DNA of 25,074 bases from Chromatiales bacterium. GTDB taxonomy: Bacteria > Pseudomonadota > Gammaproteobacteria > UBA6429. The stretch lies in contig JALTJN010000092.1 of the NCBI GenBank assembly GCA_027076405.1, positions 1-25,074 on the forward strand, in the 5' to 3' direction. The notes beneath the pieces were generated by a model, which did no database searches, was not told the DNA's origin, and worked only from the letters and a program-made list of their open reading frames with translations. This document shows positions 17,300-24,281 of the stretch, piece by piece (within the stretch, counting starts at the first letter, position 1; the number at the start of each line of letters is the position of its first letter). The position numbers were made by a program, and so were the translations under genes.

Positions 17300-17614
17300 T
17301 TACTCTTCTTCATCTGCAGTTTCCTGCTCTCCGGACCATCCAGCCTGTTTGGCTTTTTTTATGGCGCGGGTATAAATTTCATGATGTCGTTTTGCTAACG
17401 ACTCGGGCAACTGGCTCACCATGCAGCCATATTTATCCCACTGGGCATTTACTTTTTGTAACAGGGCATCAATGCCTGCTAAATTCCAGCCTTCACAGGT
17501 TTCACTTTCATCAATCAGTCCAAACATCCAGGCATCTCTGATAATTTTTCCAATGCTGGTCATGCCACCATTAATTTCATTATCTAGACCAATGTATCTA
17601 TCCGGCTTGCTCAT
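17300..17614 (-). CDS. Unknown small acidic-tailed protein between cbbS and cbbQ
   Basis: A 104-residue soluble protein with no family I can name. It begins SKPDRYIGLDNEINGGMTSIGKIIRDAWMFGLI, includes an amphipathic helical stretch (IDALLQKVNAQWDKYG, then SLAKRHHEIYTRAIKKAKQAGW) and ends in an acidic tail EQETADEEE. It has no signal or membrane segment. It lies between the RubisCO subunit genes and their activase genes, on the same strand, 35 nt before the cbbQ start and after an intercistronic hairpin. A role in RubisCO assembly or activation is a guess from position; other functions cannot be excluded. Confidence 0.75.
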   Translation of the reverse strand: MSKPDRYIGLDNEINGGMTSIGKIIRDAWMFGLIDESETCEGWNLAGIDALLQKVNAQWDKYGCMVSQLPESLAKRHHEIYTRAIKKAKQAGWSGEQETADEEE

Positions 17615-17646
17615 AATTTCTAACCTGTCACTATTCGTTTTTAAAT

Positions 17647-17686
17647 TTTTTCTGCAGCTATAGCGTTAACTATAACTACAGAAAAA
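17647..17686 (-). other. Intercistronic RNA hairpin between cbbS and orf104
   Basis: Arms 17647-17663 (TTTTTCTGCAGCTATAG) and 17670-17686 (CTATAACTACAGAAAAA) with a 6-nt loop. In the plus-strand reading two positions are C-A mismatches. In the minus-strand transcript, which is the cbb mRNA, the same two are G-U pairs, so all 17 pairs form. No U-tract follows on the minus strand, so it is not a classic terminator. Its place just after cbbLS suits mRNA processing or 3' protection that would raise RubisCO output relative to cbbQO. Confidence 0.65.
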
Positions 17687-17741
17687 TAATGTAACGCTTC
17701 AAAAATGCTCCTGACTTAAGTGGCGGGAGAAATATGAATTG

Positions 17742-18089
17742 TTATACGGTTTTACCTCGGTAAATAACCATAGATGCACCCGCTGACTGGGCAAAGTTAT
17801 CAAAACCTAATAAGCGCACATGATTGTCCGGGTGTGCGGCATGACAGGCTTCAACTTCTTTTAAAATGGCATCAACATCGGTTTCACCAAACATCGGTAG
17901 CTTCCACATATACCAGTAATGGCCATTGGCATTTTCCGGTTCAGTATGTTCAATACCCGGGTTCCAGCCTTTGCTCACGATGTATTCAATTTGCTGACGA
18001 GTTTGCTCCGGTGTCATTGCCGGTAAATATGAAAAGGTTTCAAACTTACGGCTTGAAGCATCACTCAAACTTGATTCATAATCTTGCAT
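17742..18089 (-). CDS. cbbS: RubisCO small subunit, form IA
   Basis: Small subunit of form I RubisCO, capping the L8 core to give L8S8 in the cytosol. It is 115 residues with the family blocks [43 protein letters not shown] and [20 protein letters not shown]. The segment SDASSR before KFETF is an insertion that, from memory, carboxysomal form IA small subunits lack, in keeping with a cbbQO-linked, non-carboxysomal enzyme. The start at 18089 has GGAG 8 nt upstream; the frame is open further to 18146 but that part has no family similarity. The stop is 55 nt from the intercistronic hairpin. Confidence 0.97.
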   Translation of the reverse strand: MQDYESSLSDASSRKFETFSYLPAMTPEQTRQQIEYIVSKGWNPGIEHTEPENANGHYWYMWKLPMFGETDVDAILKEVEACHAAHPDNHVRLLGFDNFAQSAGASMVIYRGKTV

Positions 18090-18166
18090 TTTATTACTCC
18101 AAAATTTATCTAAAACTTGCTGTTTAGCAGGATGCTTGCAGCACATCCCGCCCGAACAACAGAAAT

Positions 18167-19585
18167 TTATTTATGTGCAACGTCGATTTTGTCAACGGTG
18201 TCAAACTCAAACTTGATTTCTTTCCAGGTTTCCATTGCTGCAGCCAGCTCCGGACTGTGCTTCGCAGCAGCAGTAAGAATATCTTTACCTTCTTTCTCAA
18301 GTTCACGACCCTGATTACGTGCTTCTACACAAGCTTCAACAGCAACACGGTTTGCCGCTGCACCTGCCGCATTACCCCATGGATGACCTAGAGTACCGCC
18401 ACCAAACTGTAGAACAGAATCATCACCAAAAATATTCACCAGCGCCGGCATGTGCCATACGTGAATACCACCGGATGCAACCGGTAAGACACCCGGCATT
18501 GCACCCCAATCCTGGTCAAAGAAAATACCGCGAGAACGATCTTCTTTAATATATGAATCACGCATAATGTCGATCCAGCCCAATGTTGCATCACGATCGC
18601 CTTCGAGCTTACCGACAACCGTACCGGAGTGAAGATGATCACCACCGGACAAACGTAAAATTTTAGCCAAAACACGGAAATGAATACCGTGGTGCGGGTT
18701 GCGATCAAGTACCGCATGCATGGCACGGTGAATATGTAACAACATACCGTTATCCTGACACCATTGTGCTAACTGAGTATTCGCAGACCAGCCACCGGTG
18801 ATGTAATCGTGCATGATGATCGGAGCGCCGATTTCTTTTGCGTATTCTGCACGCTTCATCATTTCATCTGATGTTGCTGCTGTTACATTTAAGTAGTGAC
18901 CTTTACGTTCACCGGTTTCAGCTTCTGCTTTATGGATAGCTTCCATAACGAAATCAAAACGTGCTCTCCAGCGCATAAAAGGTTGCGAGTTAACGTTTTC
19001 ATCATCTTTCGTGAAATCAAGACCACCACGTAAACCTTCATAACAAGCACGGCCATAGTTTTTAGCTGACAAACCTAACTTGGGTTTAATCGTACAACCT
19101 AACATTGGACGGCCATATTTATTCAAAATATCACGCTCTAGCTGGATACCCTGTGGCGGTCCATTACAGGTCATAACATAAGCGATAGGGAAACGGATAT
19201 CTTCCAAACGTAATGCACGTAATGCTTTAAATCCAAAAACATTACCGACTAAAGAAGTCATAACATTAACAACCGAACCTTCTTCAAACAGGTCAATCGG
19301 GTAAGCAATAAAAGCATAGAAACAGGTGTCATCACCCGGCACGTCTTCAATTGCGTAAGCACGACCTTTGTAATAATCCAGATCGGTTAACAAATCTGTC
19401 CATACTGTGGTCCATGTACCTGTTGAAGATTCTGCTGCAACCGCTGCTGCAACCTCTTCACGAGGAACACCATCTTGAGGTGTCACTTTAAAACAGGCCA
19501 GAATATCCGTCTCTTTCGGGGTATAGTCCGGCATCCAGTAAGTTTCGCGGTAGTCTTTAACGCCCGCATCATAGGTTTTAGCCAT
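18167..19585 (-). CDS. cbbL: RubisCO large subunit, form IA
   Basis: Catalytic subunit of ribulose-1,5-bisphosphate carboxylase/oxygenase, 472 residues. The active site is complete: K167 and K169 in TIKPKLGLS, the carbamylated lysine K193 with D195 and E196 in [10 protein letters not shown]286 in HIHRAMH, H319 in HLHSGT, loop-6 K326 in [10 protein letters not shown], and the phosphate site [27 protein letters not shown] is typical of proteobacterial form I. The start is 19585 (MAKTYDAG) with TTGGAG 7 nt upstream; the frame runs on to 19642 but those codons lie in the leader. First gene of the operon, divergent from cbbR. Confidence 0.99.
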   Translation of the reverse strand: MAKTYDAGVKDYRETYWMPDYTPKETDILACFKVTPQDGVPREEVAAAVAAESSTGTWTTVWTDLLTDLDYYKGRAYAIEDVPGDDTCFYAFIAYPIDLFEEGSVVNVMTSLVGNVFGFKALRALRLEDIRFPIAYVMTCNGPPQGIQLERDILNKYGRPMLGCTIKPKLGLSAKNYGRACYEGLRGGLDFTKDDENVNSQPFMRWRARFDFVMEAIHKAEAETGERKGHYLNVTAATSDEMMKRAEYAKEIGAPIIMHDYITGGWSANTQLAQWCQDNGMLLHIHRAMHAVLDRNPHHGIHFRVLAKILRLSGGDHLHSGTVVGKLEGDRDATLGWIDIMRDSYIKEDRSRGIFFDQDWGAMPGVLPVASGGIHVWHMPALVNIFGDDSVLQFGGGTLGHPWGNAAGAAANRVAVEACVEARNQGRELEKEGKDILTAAAKHSPELAAAMETWKEIKFEFDTVDKIDVAHK

Positions 19586-19705
19586 TATTTTCTCCAATCG
19601 TTTCACAAGTAAGTCAATCGCGGTTATTCCGCGTGTGGACATTATGCGAAAAGAAAGGTATAAACTAAAATCAATATTATTTATTTATTACATAGAGAAT
19701 TATCT
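19586..19705. promoter_or_regulatory. cbbR-cbbL divergent control region
   Basis: This 120-nt gap holds both promoters. An AT-rich core (19661-19692) contains TAA-N7-TCA at 19661-19673, which fits the TNA-N7-TNA pattern reported for CbbR sites, but the pattern is loose and the region AT-rich. A short hairpin (CGCGG-TTATT-CCGCG, 19620-19634) would lie in the cbbL 5' leader. No strong sigma70 promoter for cbbL is seen, as expected if CbbR activates it. Confidence 0.4.
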
Positions 19706-20662
19706 ATGGTTTATTCCGTTGCTAAAAACCTGATCCGTCATGTCACCCTAAGACAATTACAAATATTAGAGGCCGTTGTGCGCCTGAGTAGTTACACCCG
19801 TGCTGCCGAGGAACTCTGCTTAACCCAGCCCACCGTTTCTATGCAGGTAAAAAAACTAACAGAAACAATAGGTTACCCATTGCTGGAAAAAGTGGGTAAC
19901 CACTTACATACTACTGCCGTCGGTAAAGAAGTGTATGATACGGCGCAAAATATGCTGCTTAATATCATGTCGCTCGGAGAATCGACGGCCGCACTTGAAG
20001 GGGTGATTAAGGGGCCGCTACGCATCGCGGTTATCACCACGGCGAAATATTTTATGCCGCATTTATTAGGCGCATTTATCCAGCAACACCCTCTTGTTGA
20101 ACCGCGATTAAAAGTCACCAATCGCTCTCGCGTACTCGAGCGTCTTAAATCCAATGAAGATGATTTACTGATTATGGGACAAGTTCCCGAAAACCTGCCT
20201 GTTGAGGCACACCCTTTTGTCGATAACAAACTGGTGATGGTTGCTCCTGTTGATCATCCTCTTGCGAATGAAAAAAATATTAATCTGAAGCAATTACAAA
20301 AAGAACGTTTTCTGGTTAGAGAAGAAGGCTCCGGAACACGACTGGCTATCGATAAACTTTATGCTGAACAGGGATTACAAATTCAACCATACATGGAATT
20401 AGGAAGCAGTGAAGCCATTAAGCAGGCCGTTATGGCAGGACTTGGAATTTCTATTTTATCTCAGCATAATTTGCGTCTTGAACTGGCACATAATCATATT
20501 GCTATTCTTGATGTAAACGAGTTCCCGCTTTATTACCGTTGGTATGCTGTACACCTTAAAGATAAAAAATTATCACTGGCATCAAGCACCTTTTTGAAGT
20601 TTTTATTGCAGCAAGATAAAGAGATGTTAAATTTTCCTCTTGCCAGTTCTAATAACAAGTAA
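19706..20662 (+). CDS. cbbR: LysR-type regulator CbbR
   Basis: LysR-family activator of Calvin-cycle genes, 318 residues. The N-terminal helix-turn-helix is clear: HVTLRQLQILEAVVRLSSYTRAAEELCLTQPTVSMQVKKL (about 13-52). The ligand-binding domain follows, with GPLRIAVITTAKYFMPHLLGAF, LLIMGQVPENLPVEAHPFVDN and FLVREEGSGTRLAIDKLYAE. Divergence from cbbL with 120 nt between starts is the standard arrangement for a cognate CbbR, which responds to metabolites such as RuBP or NADPH in studied species. Immediately after its stop lies the ubiC remnant. Confidence 0.95.
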   Translation: MVYSVAKNLIRHVTLRQLQILEAVVRLSSYTRAAEELCLTQPTVSMQVKKLTETIGYPLLEKVGNHLHTTAVGKEVYDTAQNMLLNIMSLGESTAALEGVIKGPLRIAVITTAKYFMPHLLGAFIQQHPLVEPRLKVTNRSRVLERLKSNEDDLLIMGQVPENLPVEAHPFVDNKLVMVAPVDHPLANEKNINLKQLQKERFLVREEGSGTRLAIDKLYAEQGLQIQPYMELGSSEAIKQAVMAGLGISILSQHNLRLELAHNHIAILDVNEFPLYYRWYAVHLKDKKLSLASSTFLKFLLQQDKEMLNFPLASSNNK

Positions 20663-20740
20663 TCAAACTGCATCTAACCAAAGCAGATAAAAATCTTCTT
20701 TCACTAACAATGGTTTATTGTGTAAATAAAATACCGAACC
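20663..20740 (-). pseudogene. ubiC: Truncated ubiC 3' end (remnant)
   Basis: Read on the minus strand, 25 codons and a TGA stop follow directly on an in-frame stop (20743-20741). They encode SVFYLHNKPLLVKEDF and a divergent tail. The C-terminus of the intact UbiC at 21420 has SVFYLYKKSLLVNEVF in the same position, 11 of 16 identical, including the Glu of the catalytic LLVxE motif. At DNA level, 20701-20742 aligns without gaps to 21461-21502, with the run TAAATAAAATACCGA identical. There is no start and the rest of the gene is absent, so it is non-functional. It is probably the displaced or duplicated end of an older ubiC. Confidence 0.7.
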
Positions 20741-20905
20741 TCATATCGAAACTATTTCTATGCACAATATGATTTTAAATATGATATGACATAACTAAAC
20801 ATTCTCATCATATTTATGATTCCCTGCTTTAAACTATTGCAACTTATAACAAAATATTCAATATTAGAACTTTAAATAATGTAATACTCAATCAGGAGTA
20901 AAAAT

Positions 20906-21313
20906 ATGAAAAACACAATAGGAAAAATAAATATTGCTACCGGTTTATTTGTGATGGCCGGATTTATGTTCTATGGTTTTTTACTTATCTATATGAGAGA
21001 TTTTGATTCTAATAAAGAAGCATGGATCGCTGCCAGCCATATTGGCAGTCATTTTGAAGCTCGTTTAGCTCACGTGCACGGTAACCTATTTAGCGTACTT
21101 AATATTCTTTTCGGATTTTTACTAATGAGCTTACCGATAGCAGAAAGCCATGCTAAATGGATTTCAAAACTTGCGCTTGCAGGTTTGCTTATGCCTCTTG
21201 GTATTTTTGCAGAACTTTATTTTGGCTTGCCCTACTACCTTGTTTTGGTTGGTGCAATATCGATTGTTTTAGCAACAATTTTACTTGGCATAGCGATAAT
21301 AAAAATAAAATAA
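20906..21313 (+). CDS. Unknown small four-helix membrane protein with clustered histidines
   Basis: A 135-residue membrane protein, preceded by AGGAG 7-8 nt before the ATG and followed at once by a strong terminator, so it is a single-gene unit. Hydrophobic segments lie at about 10-30, 61-80, 86-104 and 108-132. Four histidines cluster at the mouth of helix 2 (H45, H49, H56, H58, in the ARLAHVHGN region). The layout, four helices with AHxxG before helix 2 and a Tyr after helix 3, loosely recalls styrene-oxide-isomerase-like haem proteins. That is a weak resemblance, and I do not assign a function. Likely ligands are haem or metal if the histidines are functional. Confidence 0.75.
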   Translation: MKNTIGKINIATGLFVMAGFMFYGFLLIYMRDFDSNKEAWIAASHIGSHFEARLAHVHGNLFSVLNILFGFLLMSLPIAESHAKWISKLALAGLLMPLGIFAELYFGLPYYLVLVGAISIVLATILLGIAIIKIK

Positions 21314-21325
21314 ACGCTACTACAG

Positions 21326-21354
21326 AGGGGGGAGGGAATCCCCCCTACTTTTTT
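21326..21354 (+). terminator. Rho-independent terminator after the small membrane protein gene
   Basis: Stem AGGGGGGA / TCCCCCCT with the loop GGGAA, followed by AC and six T. It is 12 nt after the stop at 21313. The reverse strand lacks a U-run, so it works only for the plus-strand gene. Confidence 0.9.
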
Positions 21355-21419
21355 ATCCCTGTCGATAAAATTTAAAGCCGTTAACCATGTATCCATCAGG
21401 CAGTAATCATATTAAAACT

Positions 21420-21995
21420 TTACTTATTCACGATTGGAGGTAAAAACACTTCGTTCACAAGTAAAGACTTTTTGTATAAATAAAATACCGAGCGTCTTGC
21501 CCAAACCGAATCCGGCTTTTTATTTAAAGACTGTGTCGCAGGATCAAACATACGCTGGTGCTGTTGTATTTCAGCAACTTCCAGTGCATCGCGTTTAATG
21601 GTCGGATCTGAAAATAAAATTTCACCCAATGGCCGGTTACCTAACTTACCTAATATGCGGCGTTTACCTGTTAAGGTACTATTAGGCAAAACACTTCGGG
21701 CATAAACCCAGGGTTGTTCACCGCAGTATAATAAAACTTCTCGAATAAGCGCATATGATTCAGCATGCACACCTAAACGCATTGCTTCATTAAGCATTGG
21801 ACGTTGCCATTTTAATGACAGCAGCTCGACACGAAATTGAGTGTCACAATGAGAAATAATCCGTCGTGTTAAAGACCCCTGATCAAACAACCATGGAAAA
21901 ATCTCTGTCGGTACACTTTGATTTAACAACATGTCACGTGTTCGCCATACAGGTTCAAACACATGGCTACCAAATCGTTGAGTTAATGTTTTCAT
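21420..21995 (-). CDS. ubiC: Chorismate-pyruvate lyase UbiC
   Basis: Cleaves chorismate to 4-hydroxybenzoate and pyruvate, the entry step of ubiquinone synthesis; a soluble cytoplasmic enzyme. It is 191 residues. Aligned by eye to E. coli UbiC, R85 in LIREVLL corresponds to the chorismate-binding arginine and E182 in SLLVNEVFLP to the catalytic-pocket glutamate. GKLGNRPLGEILFSDP and WARRSVFYL are family blocks. It starts 3 nt after the recG stop, so the two are probably cotranscribed. UbiA, which uses its product, is separated from it by the cbb block. Confidence 0.93.
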   Translation of the reverse strand: MKTLTQRFGSHVFEPVWRTRDMLLNQSVPTEIFPWLFDQGSLTRRIISHCDTQFRVELLSLKWQRPMLNEAMRLGVHAESYALIREVLLYCGEQPWVYARSVLPNSTLTGKRRILGKLGNRPLGEILFSDPTIKRDALEVAEIQQHQRMFDPATQSLNKKPDSVWARRSVFYLYKKSLLVNEVFLPPIVNK

Positions 21996-21998
21996 AAT

Positions 21999-24083
21999 TT
22001 AAACGCTGATGTATTTTGTTGCGCGACCTATCCAGCGCTTAATTAAAGGATCAACACATTCTGGATAGTGTTGAAATATTTGCTCCGCCATTTGAGCCAC
22101 TTTAGGCACTAAAGCCTGATCACGTTGTAGATCAGCAATGCGCATTTGCATAAGCCCGGTTTGTTTTGTGCCAAGAACTTCACCCGGGCCACGTATTTCA
22201 AGATCTTTACGTGCAATTTCAAAACCGTCATTGGTTTCACGCATTATCGCCAGTCGCTCGCGTGCATTATCAGATAAAGAACCATGATACATGAGTACAC
22301 AGGCACTTTCTTGCGAGCCGCGCCCGACCCGGCCGCGTAATTGATGCAGTTGAGATAAACCCAGCCGTTCCGCATTTTCAATGATCATTAAACTGGCATT
22401 GGGGACATCAACACCCACTTCAATAACCGTTGTTGCAACCAGCAAGTCTATCTCGCCGGCTTTAAACATGCTCATGACTTTTTCTTTTTGTTCTGCTTTC
22501 ATACGGCCATGCACTAACGCCACGCGCACATCACTTAATGCATCGGCAAGTAAATTCGCAGTTTCTTCTGCTGCCTGAGCCTGCAAAGATTCCGACTCTT
22601 CAATCAATGTACAAACCCAGTAAATTTGACGGCCTTCCGTGCAAGCCTGCTCCACACGTTGCACTATCGCCTCACGTTTTGCATCAGGAATGACGACTGT
22701 TTCGACAGGAATTCGTCCGGGAGGTAACTCATCAATAATCGAGCAATCCAGATCAGCATAAGCCGTCATCGCTAATGTTCTGGGGATCGGTGTTGCTGTC
22801 ATTATTAGCTGATGAGGATAACCGCCTTGCGAATGACCTTTTTCCCTTAATGACAAACGTTGATGTACCCCAAAACGGTGCTGTTCATCCACCACAATTA
22901 AACCTAATCTGGCAAACATCACCCCTTCCTGAAACAAAGCATGCGTACCGACAATAACATGCCCTTGCTGATGATTTATTTTTTCAAGTGCAGCTCTTTT
23001 TTCAGCCACTTTTAATTTTCCTGAAAGCCAGATGACATTTAACCCTAAAGGTTCTAACCAGGACTTAAAATTTTGATAATGTTGCTCGGCTAATAACTCC
23101 GTCGGCGCCATAATAGCAGCCTGAAAACCGGCTTCGACTGCTTTTAGCATTGCCAAAGCTGCAACCACCGTTTTACCTGATCCCACATCTCCCTGAACCA
23201 GACGTTGCATTGGATTGGTTTTCTCTAAATCAAAATTAATATCCGCAACAACTCGTTGCTGTGCAGCAGTTAAAGTAAACGGCAACGCCGATAAAAAGTG
23301 TTGTATTAATTCTTTTTCTTTTACTAATAACGGCGATTTTTCCTGATACATTGCTACGCGTAATTGCCGCATACTGAGATGATGCGCCAGCAACTCTTCC
23401 ACAATTAAACTTTGCTGTGTTAAATGTTTACCTTCGGACAATTCTTCAAGTTGTGCATCTACCGGCGGATTATGAATATAGAGCAAGGCCTCTTTAAGGC
23501 TTGGCCATGAATACTTTTCCAGTAATGGTTCCGGTATTAAACCCGGTAACGATAACTCGTCATGCTTTAGTTTAAGTATTACCTGCGACATGACATTGCG
23601 TAATGTTAATTGATGCACACCTTCAGTTGTTGGATAAATAGGCGAGAGATTTTCATCAAGAATAATTTCTTTATCTTCTTTTATAAATTGATATTCCGGA
23701 TGTGACATTTCCAAACCTACTTTGCCACGACGAACCTCACCAAAGCATAAAAGTTTCGCACCACGTTTTAACTGATTTTTTTGTGCATTACTAAAATGGA
23801 AAAAACGTAATGTAATAAATCCGCTACCATCAGCAATACGGGTTAATAACATTCGACCACGACCATACTTAATTTCACTTAACTGGACTTCGCCACTAAT
23901 CTGGCATTCCATACCTGCACGTAATGCACCAATCGGATAAATATGGGAACGGTCCTGATATCTCAGGGGTAAATGAAAAAGTAAGTCTTCCTGATTATAA
24001 ATATCAAGACGTTGCAGTTTCTCTGCGACTTTTGGGCCAACACCTTTTAGTTTTAATAATGAGTTTGAATCTGCTGATTGCAT
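21999..24083 (-). CDS. recG: ATP-dependent DNA helicase RecG
   Basis: Double-stranded DNA translocase that regresses stalled replication forks and processes branched intermediates. It is 694 residues. An N-terminal helix-hairpin-like LKLKGVGPKVAEKL and OB-fold wedge domain (about 50-150) precede the helicase core, with Walker A GDVGSGKT (K304), TELLAEQH, DEQH (399-402), TATPIPRT, VATTVIEVGVDVPNA and the arginine-finger motif QLRGRVGRG. The C-terminal RecG block (FEIARKDLEIRGPGEVLGTKQTG) is intact. The ATG at 24083 is the natural start. Leads the recG-ubiC pair. Confidence 0.98.
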   Translation of the reverse strand: MQSADSNSLLKLKGVGPKVAEKLQRLDIYNQEDLLFHLPLRYQDRSHIYPIGALRAGMECQISGEVQLSEIKYGRGRMLLTRIADGSGFITLRFFHFSNAQKNQLKRGAKLLCFGEVRRGKVGLEMSHPEYQFIKEDKEIILDENLSPIYPTTEGVHQLTLRNVMSQVILKLKHDELSLPGLIPEPLLEKYSWPSLKEALLYIHNPPVDAQLEELSEGKHLTQQSLIVEELLAHHLSMRQLRVAMYQEKSPLLVKEKELIQHFLSALPFTLTAAQQRVVADINFDLEKTNPMQRLVQGDVGSGKTVVAALAMLKAVEAGFQAAIMAPTELLAEQHYQNFKSWLEPLGLNVIWLSGKLKVAEKRAALEKINHQQGHVIVGTHALFQEGVMFARLGLIVVDEQHRFGVHQRLSLREKGHSQGGYPHQLIMTATPIPRTLAMTAYADLDCSIIDELPPGRIPVETVVIPDAKREAIVQRVEQACTEGRQIYWVCTLIEESESLQAQAAEETANLLADALSDVRVALVHGRMKAEQKEKVMSMFKAGEIDLLVATTVIEVGVDVPNASLMIIENAERLGLSQLHQLRGRVGRGSQESACVLMYHGSLSDNARERLAIMRETNDGFEIARKDLEIRGPGEVLGTKQTGLMQMRIADLQRDQALVPKVAQMAEQIFQHYPECVDPLIKRWIGRATKYISV

Positions 24084-24177
24084 TAATTTTTCTATTATTT
24101 ATCTATATATTTTATTTTTAACTTACTTCATTCCAACCATAATAAACCGGTAAAGCGATAATAATTTACCTGTCTGT

Positions 24178-24225
24178 TTGTCATCATTTAGTCATCAAAG
24201 TCATTCATTGTCATCAGCTTGTCAT
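24178..24225 (+). promoter_or_regulatory. Tandem Pho-box-like direct repeats upstream of the EAL gene
   Basis: Five GTCAT half-sites at 24178, 24189, 24198, 24208 and 24219, spaced 11, 9, 10 and 11 bp. The first pair (TTGTCAT-CATT-TAGTCAT, 24178-24195) and last pair (TTGTCAT-CAGC-TTGTCAT, 24208-24225) fit the PhoB box CTGTCAT-N4-CTGTCAT. They point towards the EAL gene, whose ATG is 56 nt beyond the last half-site. A possible -10 is TAATAT at 24251. Other OmpR-family regulators also use 10-11 bp direct repeats, so PhoB is the best but not the only reading. Confidence 0.65.
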
Positions 24226-24281
24226 ATAACTAGTTCACAGTGGCCAACTGTAATATAAAGGTAATTATACAGAAGGTTTAT

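Noticed and set aside
18090..18146. Longer cbbS beginning [10 protein letters not shown]
   Set aside because: The extension lies in the cbbL-cbbS spacer and does not resemble CbbS. The internal ATG at 18089 has a good GGAG.
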